Below, piece by piece: positions 1 to 6,031 of a stretch of DNA of 8,917 bases; position 1 is the first letter of the stretch, and the number at the start of each line of letters is the position of its first letter. The notes beneath the pieces are model-generated. The model was given only the letters and a program-made list of their open reading frames with translations, had not been told where the DNA came from and did no database searches. The stretch is from Spirochaetaceae bacterium. Lineage in GTDB: Bacteria; Spirochaetota; Spirochaetia; Treponematales; Breznakiellaceae. The DNA lies in assembly GCA_031258615.1 (NCBI GenBank), contig JAIRMP010000119.1:1-8917 (forward strand), written 5' to 3'. The position numbers and the translations under genes were made by a program.

Positions 1-144
1 CGCCTTTTCGTAATTGTTGTTATCCGATTCTTCCTGCGCTTTCTGTACCAACTCACCCGGCGTCAAATTATCATCAATAACGTTACGGCCTGACGCGCAG
101 GCAGACAGCCAAAAACAAAAAACTACCATCAAAACTACTTTCAT
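1..144 (-). CDS. Lipoprotein, 5' part only (possibly a TPR-type lipoprotein)
   Basis: The first 48 codons of a minus-strand gene run off the left edge. The N-terminus reads MKVVLMVVFCFWLSAC and then ASGRN, a short hydrophobic signal ending in the lipobox L-S-A-C. It should therefore be cleaved and lipidated at Cys16 by signal peptidase II. After the Cys comes a charged stretch with GELVQKAQEESDNNNYEKA, which resembles the first helices of a tetratricopeptide repeat (x-A-x2-E-x3-N-Y-x-K-A); this is suggestive only. The start is the ATG just downstream of the weak purine run AAGAGT. The gene lies 143 bp downstream of the exported-protein gene on the same strand, so it may share the sigma-factor operon or use its own promoter. 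The lipoprotein call is fairly firm; the TPR call is a guess from about 20 residues. Confidence 0.72.
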   Translation of the reverse strand, partial: MKVVLMVVFCFWLSACASGRNVIDDNLTPGELVQKAQEESDNNNYEKA

Positions 145-183
145 ACTCTTAATTTTAATAACCTTTACGCTGCCAATCAAGAT

Positions 184-213
184 TATGCCCGGAAAGATTC
201 AGTAATTTCAGCG
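184..213 (-). promoter_or_regulatory. Weak candidate promoter for the lipoprotein gene
   Basis: On the minus strand a CTGAAA box (4 of 6 matches to TTGACA) is followed after 18 bp by CATAAT (5 of 6 matches to TATAAT), about 40 bp before the lipoprotein ATG. The fit is modest. Transcription from the upstream sigma operon is an equal alternative. Confidence 0.25.
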
Positions 214-236
214 TGGGCGGACATCATCGCGGCCTG

Positions 237-254
237 CCCTCCCCTACCCTCCCC
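237..254 (-). other. G-quadruplex-forming motif
   Basis: The minus strand reads GGGGAGGGTAGGGGAGGG: four G-tracts of at least three, with loops of 1, 2 and 1 nt. This meets the standard G3+N1-7 rule with very short loops. It lies between the exported-protein gene and the lipoprotein gene, on their coding strand, so it could form in DNA or in a readthrough transcript. The motif is certain; its function is unknown. Confidence 0.7.
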
Positions 255-287
255 TGTTTGCCGTAATTTCTTAAACAAAATTCAGGA

Positions 288-872
288 TCATTCCTTGGAT
301 ACCGGCGGCAGTGTGGAAACTTCTTCAGCCGGATGTTCGTTTACCTGTGTGCTGGTGTACCGGTTCATCTCGATCTGTATTTCGATATGAGCCTCATCGT
401 CCGACTCACCTGGCCCAAGCGGGAAGAAAAAAAGCTGTTCATCGTACTGAAGCGGCACAGTCTGCATCACCGTCCTGCAATGTACACCGCCGTCCGGCGC
501 CTCTGTAAATATCTGTCCCTGCGCGACAAGCACGCCTCTACCGTTGTGGCGCGGGTAAGGCGTAAACTGCACAAAAACAGCGACATTCTCACCCACAATT
601 TTTAGGCCGATTGGACGCCCAGGAAACGTTACCTTGTATATATCCGAATTCCACGCTTCGATGTCGCCTTTTTCAAGTACGCGGGTAATCATACGCAACA
701 CAATGGCACGGTCACGCATAGGAGCGATAACAAAATCTCTCGGCTCCGGCGGTCTGGGAGGAGGCGGCCCATCCTTGGCGTTCAATTGAATTTCAGCGCC
801 AATAAACAGTAAAACCGGCGGCAACAAAATATGAAGTATCCGCCTGTTTCTAAAATGCGAATAACGGATCAC
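288..872 (-). CDS. Exported or membrane-anchored protein of unknown function, third gene of the sigma operon
   Basis: I do not recognise this 194-residue protein. It starts with a basic segment (MIRYSHFRNRR) and a hydrophobic stretch at about residues 12-28, then LNAKDG, consistent with a signal peptide cut near Ala32 or a single N-terminal anchor. Residues 36-44 are proline-rich (PPPPRPPEP). The rest is soluble and looks mainly beta, with alternating hydrophobic stretches such as DIYKVTF, IGLKIVG and VAVFVQF, and an acidic, low-complexity C-terminus. There is no lipobox and no enzyme motif that I can see. Its ATG overlaps the anti-sigma stop codon (ATGA), which implies translational coupling. 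Position after a sigma/anti-sigma pair suggests an envelope protein that acts with, or is sensed by, the anti-sigma factor; this is inference. Confidence 0.8.
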   Translation of the reverse strand: MIRYSHFRNRRILHILLPPVLLFIGAEIQLNAKDGPPPPRPPEPRDFVIAPMRDRAIVLRMITRVLEKGDIEAWNSDIYKVTFPGRPIGLKIVGENVAVFVQFTPYPRHNGRGVLVAQGQIFTEAPDGGVHCRTVMQTVPLQYDEQLFFFPLGPGESDDEAHIEIQIEMNRYTSTQVNEHPAEEVSTLPPVSKE

Positions 873-1492
873 TTTTTAGTTCTCCTACTGTAGTCCGATG
901 CGTTTATAAAGGCAGGCTCGCCGTACCGGCTGAATTTTTTGCGCTCCGGCAGCTTTATGATCACGATGCTTGAACTGTCGTCACTTTCAAGGTAGCGTAG
1001 TATGTCGTCCATGTTTGACGCCGGTATAATATCCGATGCGTCATGATCGTCACTGATGGGAACTATACCGGCAAAATTTTCTGCCGCGTCGGTCAGTTGC
1101 GGAACGCTATTTTTACTGTTTTGGCCCTGTGAAAAAAGAAACAAAAAGCAGATGATGGCGGTAGCGGCTATAGCGCCTGCCGCCGTCGCGGTAAACGCCT
1201 TTGGAATACGCGCCGGCAAAAACCGCCATAGCTTACCATCGCTATGCCACTTCCGGCCCTCAAGCCTTTCCCACACACGACCTGCAGCCGCTTCAATGAC
1301 GGCAGCTTCCGGCGCCTCCAGAAGCCCGCCCTTTTCGCCGCCCGCATTCAGATAACGTGACATTTTTCTGTAAGTTTCAAGGGTTTCCCTGCATCCGGAA
1401 CAAGTCTCAAGATGCTGTTCCATCCTCTCCTTCCACGGTGATGGAAGTTCCCCGTCAAAATAAACCGAAAGAAATTGTTTGTCCGGACACAT
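869..1492 (-). CDS. Membrane anti-sigma factor with zinc-finger (zf-HC2/ZAS) domain
   Basis: This 207-residue protein should hold the neighbouring ECF sigma factor inactive at the membrane and release it on an envelope signal. The N-terminal cytoplasmic part has the ZAS pattern Cys2-x24-His27-x3-Cys31-x2-Cys34, with the usual YFDGEL motif at residues 11-16. A single membrane segment covers about residues 98-120 (AGAIAATAIICFLFLF), giving an N-in topology with about 85 residues outside. The outer part is acidic, then has ILRYLESDDSSSIVIIKLPE followed by a basic GEP-containing tail; this could be the sensory or partner-binding segment. The ATG follows the sigma-factor stop directly (TAAATG) and the gene's own stop overlaps the next start. 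This fixed sigma-then-anti-sigma order is typical of such pairs. What signal it senses cannot be read from the sequence. Confidence 0.88.
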   Translation of the reverse strand: MCPDKQFLSVYFDGELPSPWKERMEQHLETCSGCRETLETYRKMSRYLNAGGEKGGLLEAPEAAVIEAAAGRVWERLEGRKWHSDGKLWRFLPARIPKAFTATAAGAIAATAIICFLFLFSQGQNSKNSVPQLTDAAENFAGIVPISDDHDASDIIPASNMDDILRYLESDDSSSIVIIKLPERKKFSRYGEPAFINASDYSRRTKK

Positions 1493-2014
1493 TTAACCAT
1501 CTCCTTTCACTAACATCGCGCTCAACCGTTCCCTGGCGCGAAATACCCTTACTTTTACATTACCTTCACTTATACCTAGCATATTCCCAATCTCTTTATA
1601 GTTTAATTCCGCATACTCTTTAAGTATAAGTACGCTTCGGAGATTTTCCGGCAGGCTGAGCAAAGCTTGTTTTACCTCCGTCCTGGTTTCTTTTTTTATA
1701 AGTATATCTTCACCACTATCGTCTGAACGCCGTTCCTCGCGAAATGCCTTCTGGTAGACATGACGCTCCCTGTCCTTCCGTTTGGCGTAATTCAAAGAAG
1801 CGTTCTTTACCACCCTTATCAGCCAATACTTAGCGTCATCAAGTGACGGAAAAGCCATTTTTTTTTCGTGAAGCTTGAAAAACGCCTCCTGGCAAAGGTC
1901 CTCCGCCGCCTCTTCATTAACGGCTATCCTAAATGCCACTCTGAAAAGGATGGGAAATACCGCCTCGTACAGTTTACGGAATTCCGCGTCGGTCATCTCA
2001 TCATCCATTCCCAT
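1493..2014 (-). CDS. ECF-family RNA polymerase sigma factor (sigma-70, RpoE-like)
   Basis: This 173-residue protein has only sigma regions 2 and 4, the ECF layout. Region 2 spans about residues 11-80, with the core-binding segment EEAAEDLCQEAFFKLHE (34-50) and the promoter-melting part YWLIRVVKNASLNYAKRK (63-80). After a charged linker, region 4 spans about 113-166: LPENLRSVLILKEYAELNYK, then the helix-turn-helix EIGNMLGISEGNVKVRVFRARERL, which reads the -35 element. It should direct polymerase to a small regulon, probably including its own operon, under control of the downstream anti-sigma factor. Three in-frame ATGs lie at codons 1, 3 and 7 and none has a clear Shine-Dalgarno sequence. I kept the first, but a later one is possible because the candidate promoter leaves almost no leader. 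Confidence 0.93.
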   Translation of the reverse strand: MGMDDEMTDAEFRKLYEAVFPILFRVAFRIAVNEEAAEDLCQEAFFKLHEKKMAFPSLDDAKYWLIRVVKNASLNYAKRKDRERHVYQKAFREERRSDDSGEDILIKKETRTEVKQALLSLPENLRSVLILKEYAELNYKEIGNMLGISEGNVKVRVFRARERLSAMLVKGDG

Positions 2015-2024
2015 AACTAAAACC

Positions 2025-2053
2025 AGTATAATACAAAACCGTTACAGTTGTAA
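2025..2053 (-). promoter_or_regulatory. Candidate promoter of the sigma/anti-sigma operon, with dyad at the -35
   Basis: Minus strand: TTACAA, a 17-bp spacer, then TATACT (5 of 6 matches to TATAAT). The -10 ends 10 bp before the first ATG, so a transcript would start about 4-5 nt before it, close to leaderless. The 12-bp dyad TTACA-GT-TGTAA at 2042-2053 covers the -35 box and could be an operator. An ECF-type promoter in the same place is possible. Confidence 0.4.
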
Positions 2054-2120
2054 GGCCCCGCAAACCGGCAATTAGCGGCTATAATCGGTTAAATGCTGGT
2101 AATTAGTAAGAAACTGTGCA

Positions 2121-2210
2121 GAAATAACATGACCGTTTGGTCATGTTATTTCCTTATTGCGTAAGCAATTGGACTTGTTTCACAAGTCTTCATAAAATGC
2201 TGTGCATTTT
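2121..2210. repeat. Cluster of four consecutive perfect hairpins
   Basis: Four perfect inverted repeats stand in a row: 2121-2152 (14-bp arms GAAATAACATGACC, loop GTTT), 2156-2169 (ATTGC, loop GTAA), 2172-2188 (GACTTG, loop TTTCA) and 2194-2210 (AAAATGC, loop TGT). The gaps between them are only 2-5 bp. None is followed by a clear T-tract on either strand, so these are not ordinary intrinsic terminators. No ORF of note covers the stretch. They lie between the rnf terminator and the sigma-operon promoter. Confidence 0.75.
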
Positions 2211-2240
2211 GAAAATTAGCCCGGAATGGTAAAACAGAAG

Positions 2241-2280
2241 CGTCCCGGCCTATAGGCAGCAGTGACTATAGACCGGGACG
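2241..2280 (-). terminator. Likely intrinsic terminator of the rnf operon
   Basis: Just past the rnfB stop codon, arms CGTCCCGG and CCGGGACG, extended inward past one mismatch by CTATAG/CTATAG, form a 15-position stem around a 10-nt loop. On the minus strand the stem is followed by CTTCTGTTTT, a moderate U-rich tail. Position at the end of the last rnf gene supports the call. The tail is interrupted, so termination may be incomplete. Confidence 0.7.
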
Positions 2281-2305
2281 CCCAAAAGAAACCTAAACCT
2301 GACAA

Positions 2306-3145
2306 TCAGGCTGTTTTACCATCAGCAAGGCTGCCGGCCGTGCCTGAGTCTTCCAGCAAACGCAGCACCTTTTGCGGGCAGATTTCGACGCAGGTTCCGC
2401 AGGAATTGCATTTGGCGTAGTCTATCGCCGGGATGCCGTTTTCGAGCGTTATCGCCTGTTCCGGACATTTTTTGACGCAGGCCGTGCATTTGCCGCAGCC
2501 TGTTTTGCAGGTCTTTTTGACCATAGGCTTTATCGTGTTACGGTTGTTGCAAAAGGCAAACGCCCCGGTTTGTCCCTTGTCAACGACACGGATGATGCCC
2601 TGCGGACATTCGCCTACGCAGACCTTGCAGCCCTTGCATTTATCAGCGTCAATCACGGGGATGCCGTTTGGTCCCATGCTCAACGCGTCAAACTTACATG
2701 CCCGGACGCAGTCGCCGAAACCCATGCAGCCCCATGCGCAGAGCTTTGTCCCGCCGGAACTTATCTTGGCGCCGCGGCAGGTCTGTAGTCCGGTGTATAC
2801 CCCCTTGGGCAGCGCGAATTCGCTTGTTCCCTGACAGGCGGCGACAGCAATTACCGCTTTTGTATCGGCGCTGCCGCCGACAAGCGCGGCGCGTTTTTTC
2901 GTCGATTCGGCGTCCGATACGGTACACTTATCCGGCGCCGCTTCGCTGGCGGCCACCGCCGAGGCAAAGCCGTCGCAGCCGGGAAACCCGCATGCGCCGC
3001 AGTTCGCTCCGGGCAGGGTTTCGCGGATAAGGCCGACAAGCACGTCCGTTTCTACATGAAATACTTTTCTAAAGATGCCGAGCAGGATACCCAAGACGAG
3101 GGCAAGCAACGCGGCAAAAATAGCGGTTAATAAAATTATGTTCAT
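2306..3145 (-). CDS. rnfB: Rnf complex subunit B, polyferredoxin electron-entry subunit
   Basis: RnfB accepts electrons from reduced ferredoxin and passes them to the membrane iron site of RnfA/RnfE. The 279-residue protein has an N-terminal membrane helix (about residues 2-24), then the RnfB-type cluster motif Cys49-x2-Cys52-x4-Cys57-x16-Cys74 (NCGACGFPGCDGF). Further cysteine groups follow: 136/140/146/150 (CAWGCMGFGDCVRAC), 170/173/176/180, 217/220/223/227 and 246/249/252/256, plus single Cys at 104, 123, 199 and 213. That makes 24 Cys, enough for six [4Fe-4S] clusters if all are ligands. It is much longer than the roughly 190-residue proteobacterial form and matches the clostridial long type. 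The ATG has GAGG 5 nt upstream, inside the end of rnfA, with a 7-bp gap between the genes. It is the last gene of the operon, before a terminator. Confidence 0.95.
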   Translation of the reverse strand: MNIILLTAIFAALLALVLGILLGIFRKVFHVETDVLVGLIRETLPGANCGACGFPGCDGFASAVAASEAAPDKCTVSDAESTKKRAALVGGSADTKAVIAVAACQGTSEFALPKGVYTGLQTCRGAKISSGGTKLCAWGCMGFGDCVRACKFDALSMGPNGIPVIDADKCKGCKVCVGECPQGIIRVVDKGQTGAFAFCNNRNTIKPMVKKTCKTGCGKCTACVKKCPEQAITLENGIPAIDYAKCNSCGTCVEICPQKVLRLLEDSGTAGSLADGKTA

Positions 3146-3152
3146 AATATCC

Positions 3153-3728
3153 TCACTTTACCAGGCCGGAAAAACCCATGAACGCCATGGACATAAGCGC
3201 GGCGGACGCGAAGAGTATCGGCGTGCCGCTCAAAAAAGCCGGAATAGGGCTTGTGCGTATACGCTTGCGGATTCCGGCAAGCAGAAGCAGCGCGAGGAGA
3301 AAGCCCACAGCGACGCCCACGGCGTAGACAATAGATTCGACATAGTTGTAGCCAAACGAAATCGCGTTAAAAGTCGCTCCCAGAATCGCGCAGTTTGTCG
3401 TTATCAGCGCAAGGTAGATGCCCATGGAACTGTACAGGCCGGGTATCATCTTTTTTAGAAAAAACTCGACAAGCTGCACGAGGGACGCTATCACGAGGAT
3501 GAACGCCAGCGTCTGCAAAAACACCATGTTTAGCGGCTTCAGGATGTACATATAGATGGGCCAGGTAACCGCCGTCGCGATCACGGTAACGAAGGTAACG
3601 GCCACGCCCATGCCGACAGCTTTGTCCTCGTCACTGGACATCCCGATGAACGGGCATAGCGCGAGGAAGCTCATCAACACTATGTTATCAATTAAAAACG
3701 CCTTGATAAAAATACTGAATAGATTCAT
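3153..3728 (-). CDS. rnfA: Rnf complex subunit A, membrane subunit
   Basis: RnfA is an integral membrane protein that, with its homologue RnfE, holds an iron-sulfur site in the membrane between RnfB and the flavin subunits. The 191 residues match the family's usual length and about six hydrophobic segments are visible. The two family Cys are present: Cys25 in MSFLALCPFIGMS and Cys113 in ITTNCAILGATF. Both are needed for the shared cluster. The start is well supported: AAGGAGGGG lies 9 nt before the ATG, and the ATG follows the rnfE stop directly (TAAATG). NqrE of the Na+-pumping quinone reductase is a close paralogue, but the operon context makes this Rnf. Confidence 0.96.
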   Translation of the reverse strand: MNLFSIFIKAFLIDNIVLMSFLALCPFIGMSSDEDKAVGMGVAVTFVTVIATAVTWPIYMYILKPLNMVFLQTLAFILVIASLVQLVEFFLKKMIPGLYSSMGIYLALITTNCAILGATFNAISFGYNYVESIVYAVGVAVGFLLALLLLAGIRKRIRTSPIPAFLSGTPILFASAALMSMAFMGFSGLVK

Positions 3729-4361
3729 TTAACAGCACCCCTCCTTATCCCGGTTTACAGCCGCCCTGCTCTGACGCTGTTTGATGTAAAGCCCCAGGCT
3801 GATAAACAGGCTGAACACGAAGAAGCCTCCCGGCGGCAGCGTGAAGAACAGTATGGGCTGATAGTTTTCGCCCAGCACCGGAATGTCGAGTATAGAGCCG
3901 TTCCCAAGCAGTTCGCGGATAAGCGAAATACCCGCGAGCACCCATGTGTAGCCCAGCCCCATGCCGAGCCCGTCCGCTACCGAGTAAACCACCGGCTGTT
4001 TCGAGGAGAAGGCTTCCACCCGCCCCATGATGATGCAGTTTACCACGATCAGCGGTATGAAAACGCCCATCGCTTTCGACAGCGCCGGAAAGTACGCCTG
4101 CAAAACATAGTCGATTATCGTGGTAAACGCCGCTATCACTATGATGAATATGGGTATACGCACGGATGACGGTATCAGATTCTTAAACAGGCTGATCACA
4201 AGCTCCGACATCAACAGGACGAAGGTCATGGAAAGCCCCATCCCTATGCCGTTGGCGACGCTTGTCGTTACGGCAAGCGATGAACAGAGCCCTATCATCA
4301 GGACGAGGAGCGGGTTTTCGTTTACCAGCCCGTTGACAAATATTTGTCCGATTTTTTTCAA
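3729..4361 (-). CDS. rnfE: Rnf complex subunit E, membrane subunit (TTG start preferred)
   Basis: RnfE pairs with RnfA to bind the intramembrane iron-sulfur site and form part of the ion path. I chose a TTG start at 4361. It has GGAGG 6 nt upstream, overlaps the rnfG stop (TTGA), and gives the family-like N-terminus KKIGQIFVNGLVNENPLLVL. An in-frame ATG at 4388 would add nine residues, overlap rnfG by 31 bp and have only a distant GAGG. With the TTG start the protein has 210 residues, several membrane helices, Cys26 in GLCSSLAVTTS (the family usually has GMCPTLAVT) and Cys109 in VNCIIMGRVEAF. The tail is basic and ends in GCC. Its stop codon abuts the rnfA start. Confidence 0.95.
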   Translation of the reverse strand: MKKIGQIFVNGLVNENPLLVLMIGLCSSLAVTTSVANGIGMGLSMTFVLLMSELVISLFKNLIPSSVRIPIFIIVIAAFTTIIDYVLQAYFPALSKAMGVFIPLIVVNCIIMGRVEAFSSKQPVVYSVADGLGMGLGYTWVLAGISLIRELLGNGSILDIPVLGENYQPILFFTLPPGGFFVFSLFISLGLYIKQRQSRAAVNRDKEGCC

Positions 4362-4963
4362 TTTGTACCTCCATTGGCGGCTATCCATTGCGAGCCAGCC
4401 TCGGCCGCGTTTTTTACGATGAGCGCCACGGCGCGGCTTGTAATCGTCGCCGCGGTTATCGCCTCAACGCCGCCGCCATCTTTCTTGACGGCAATATTGG
4501 CGTCCGCTTTCATGCCGGCAAACTGCCCAAAAAAGGTGAGTTTTTTGGGTTTGTCAACATAGTAAGTTTCTTTAGCGGCGTTCGCGCCAAGTCCGGGCGT
4601 GTCCGATATTTGCAGAATCTTCGCGCCTGTAATCACGCCGGATATGTCAACGCCGACAAGGACGGTAATGTCCGCCTGAAAGCCGCCGGACGAAGCGTTC
4701 ACCGCCACGCCGATAAGGTTTCCGCCGCTTTTTATCGTGTAGGCCGCGCCTATCGTAACCTTGCCGTCCGCCGCGGACAGCCCGCCGTCCATAGCGGAAA
4801 AGTCATCTCCGCTTGGGAACAGTCCCTTCAAAGCGTCATCCAGATCCTTTTTTTGCCTCTCGGCTATCGTTTTTGAAGTCGAATCGTAGACAACCGCGAG
4901 GCCCGCGCAGGCTACCGCCGCGAAAAGGACGAGCGCCACGGTCATTTTTATCGTGTCTTTCAT
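4358..4963 (-). CDS. rnfG: Rnf complex subunit G, FMN-binding subunit
   Basis: RnfG carries a covalent FMN on the outer face and relays electrons between the membrane iron site and RnfD. The 201-residue protein has one N-terminal membrane helix (about residues 7-26), then an exported FMN-binding domain with the conserved stretch SDTPGLGANAAKE (120-132). The flavin attachment motif, normally D-x2-S-G-A-T, reads EAITAATITS (167-176), so Thr173 is the expected attachment residue. The Asp is Glu here and S-G is T-A. The ATG overlaps the rnfD stop (ATGA) and its own stop overlaps the rnfE start. It needs the flavin transferase ApbE, which is not encoded in this window. Confidence 0.95.
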   Translation of the reverse strand: MKDTIKMTVALVLFAAVACAGLAVVYDSTSKTIAERQKKDLDDALKGLFPSGDDFSAMDGGLSAADGKVTIGAAYTIKSGGNLIGVAVNASSGGFQADITVLVGVDISGVITGAKILQISDTPGLGANAAKETYYVDKPKKLTFFGQFAGMKADANIAVKKDGGGVEAITAATITSRAVALIVKNAAEAGSQWIAANGGTN

Positions 4964-6021
4964 TTTTCCACCCCCTTTCCCACCTTTGCCGCCTTTTCAG
5001 GCTTTATGTAGCCGTACTTTCTGTGCAGTATGCGGTTAAGGAACGGAGTCGCCATGTTCATTATCAGGATGCCGTAGGTCACACCCTCAGGATAATTGCC
5101 AAACGTCCGTATCAGCACGATAAGCAAGCCCGCCCCCGCGCCGAATATCAGCTTGCCTTTTTCCGTTACAGGAGCGCTCGTGTAGTCCGTCGCCATGAAG
5201 ACCGCGCCGAACACCACGCCGCCGCTCAACACGGAAAAGACGGGGTCAAGCCCCAGCGCCCATGACGCTATGAACGCCGCCGCTATGAGCCCTACAGGGG
5301 CGCGCCAGTCTATAGTCTTGGTGGCAAGCAGGAAGATGCCGCCGGCAAGTATCAGCAGTATCGAAGTTTCGCCTATGCAGCCGGCGCGGTTTCCCAGAAA
5401 TAGATCCTTTAGCATCTCGCCGTAGGAGGATGCGCCCAGGCTCGATTCTACCGCGCCAAAACCGGAAAATCCGCCCTCCTTGATTATGCCGAGCGGAGTC
5501 GCCGTGGTCGCGCCGTCAACAAGATTTCCGCCTGAAAACTGGTAGAACGAGGTGCTCAACCCTGACGGTTTGAGCCATGTCGTCATCGCGGCCGGGAAGC
5601 TCATCAACAGGAAGGCGCGTCCGGCCAGCGCCGGGTTGAACACGTTCGCGCCGAGCCCGCCGAAAAATTCCTTCGCCACTATGACGGCGAACAGCGCGCC
5701 GAGAGCCGTCATCCAGAGCGGGGTTGACGGCGGCACGACGAGCGCCAGGAGGAGGCCGGTTACCGCCGCCGAACAGTCTTTTATCCTGATGTCCTGCCTG
5801 GTAATCCGCCGGAACAGCGCCTCGCCTATCACAGCCGCCGCGACAGAGACTGCCACGTTTAGGAGGGCGCTTACGCCGAATATCACGATTCCCCAAACGG
5901 TAACCGGCAGCAGCGAGATTATCACGCGGCTCATTATACTGGCAGTATCGTCCGCGCGGACTATGTGCGGGCTTGATTGTATATAAAGTAGTTTTGCGGC
6001 TTGATTTTCGTTTTCCGCCAT
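4960..6021 (-). CDS. rnfD: Rnf complex subunit D, membrane FMN-binding subunit
   Basis: RnfD is the large membrane subunit homologous to NqrB, thought to form the main ion channel, and carries a covalent FMN. The start at 6021 has a strong AAGGAGG 5 nt upstream that overlaps the rnfC stop (TAAGGAGG). The frame is open for 36 more codons upstream, but those lie inside rnfC and read as Arg-rich shadow sequence. The resulting 353 residues show about eight or nine hydrophobic segments. Family motifs are NVFNPALAGRAFLLMSFPAA (126-145), VDGATTATPLG (168-178), where Thr175 before Pro-Leu is the likely FMN-Thr, and GNRAGCIGETS (210-220). The gene ends in a 4-bp overlap with rnfG. Confidence 0.95.
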   Translation of the reverse strand: MAENENQAAKLLYIQSSPHIVRADDTASIMSRVIISLLPVTVWGIVIFGVSALLNVAVSVAAAVIGEALFRRITRQDIRIKDCSAAVTGLLLALVVPPSTPLWMTALGALFAVIVAKEFFGGLGANVFNPALAGRAFLLMSFPAAMTTWLKPSGLSTSFYQFSGGNLVDGATTATPLGIIKEGGFSGFGAVESSLGASSYGEMLKDLFLGNRAGCIGETSILLILAGGIFLLATKTIDWRAPVGLIAAAFIASWALGLDPVFSVLSGGVVFGAVFMATDYTSAPVTEKGKLIFGAGAGLLIVLIRTFGNYPEGVTYGILIMNMATPFLNRILHRKYGYIKPEKAAKVGKGVEK

Positions 6022-6031
6022 TAGTTCCTCC

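Noticed and set aside
2372..2834. Long plus-strand frames opposite rnfB
   Set aside because: They are shadows of a high-GC coding region; the minus strand has clear ferredoxin motifs.
4362..4388. rnfE start at ATG 4388
   Set aside because: It would overlap rnfG by 31 bp and its GAGG is 10 nt away; the TTG at 4361 has GGAGG at 6 nt. It is not excluded outright.
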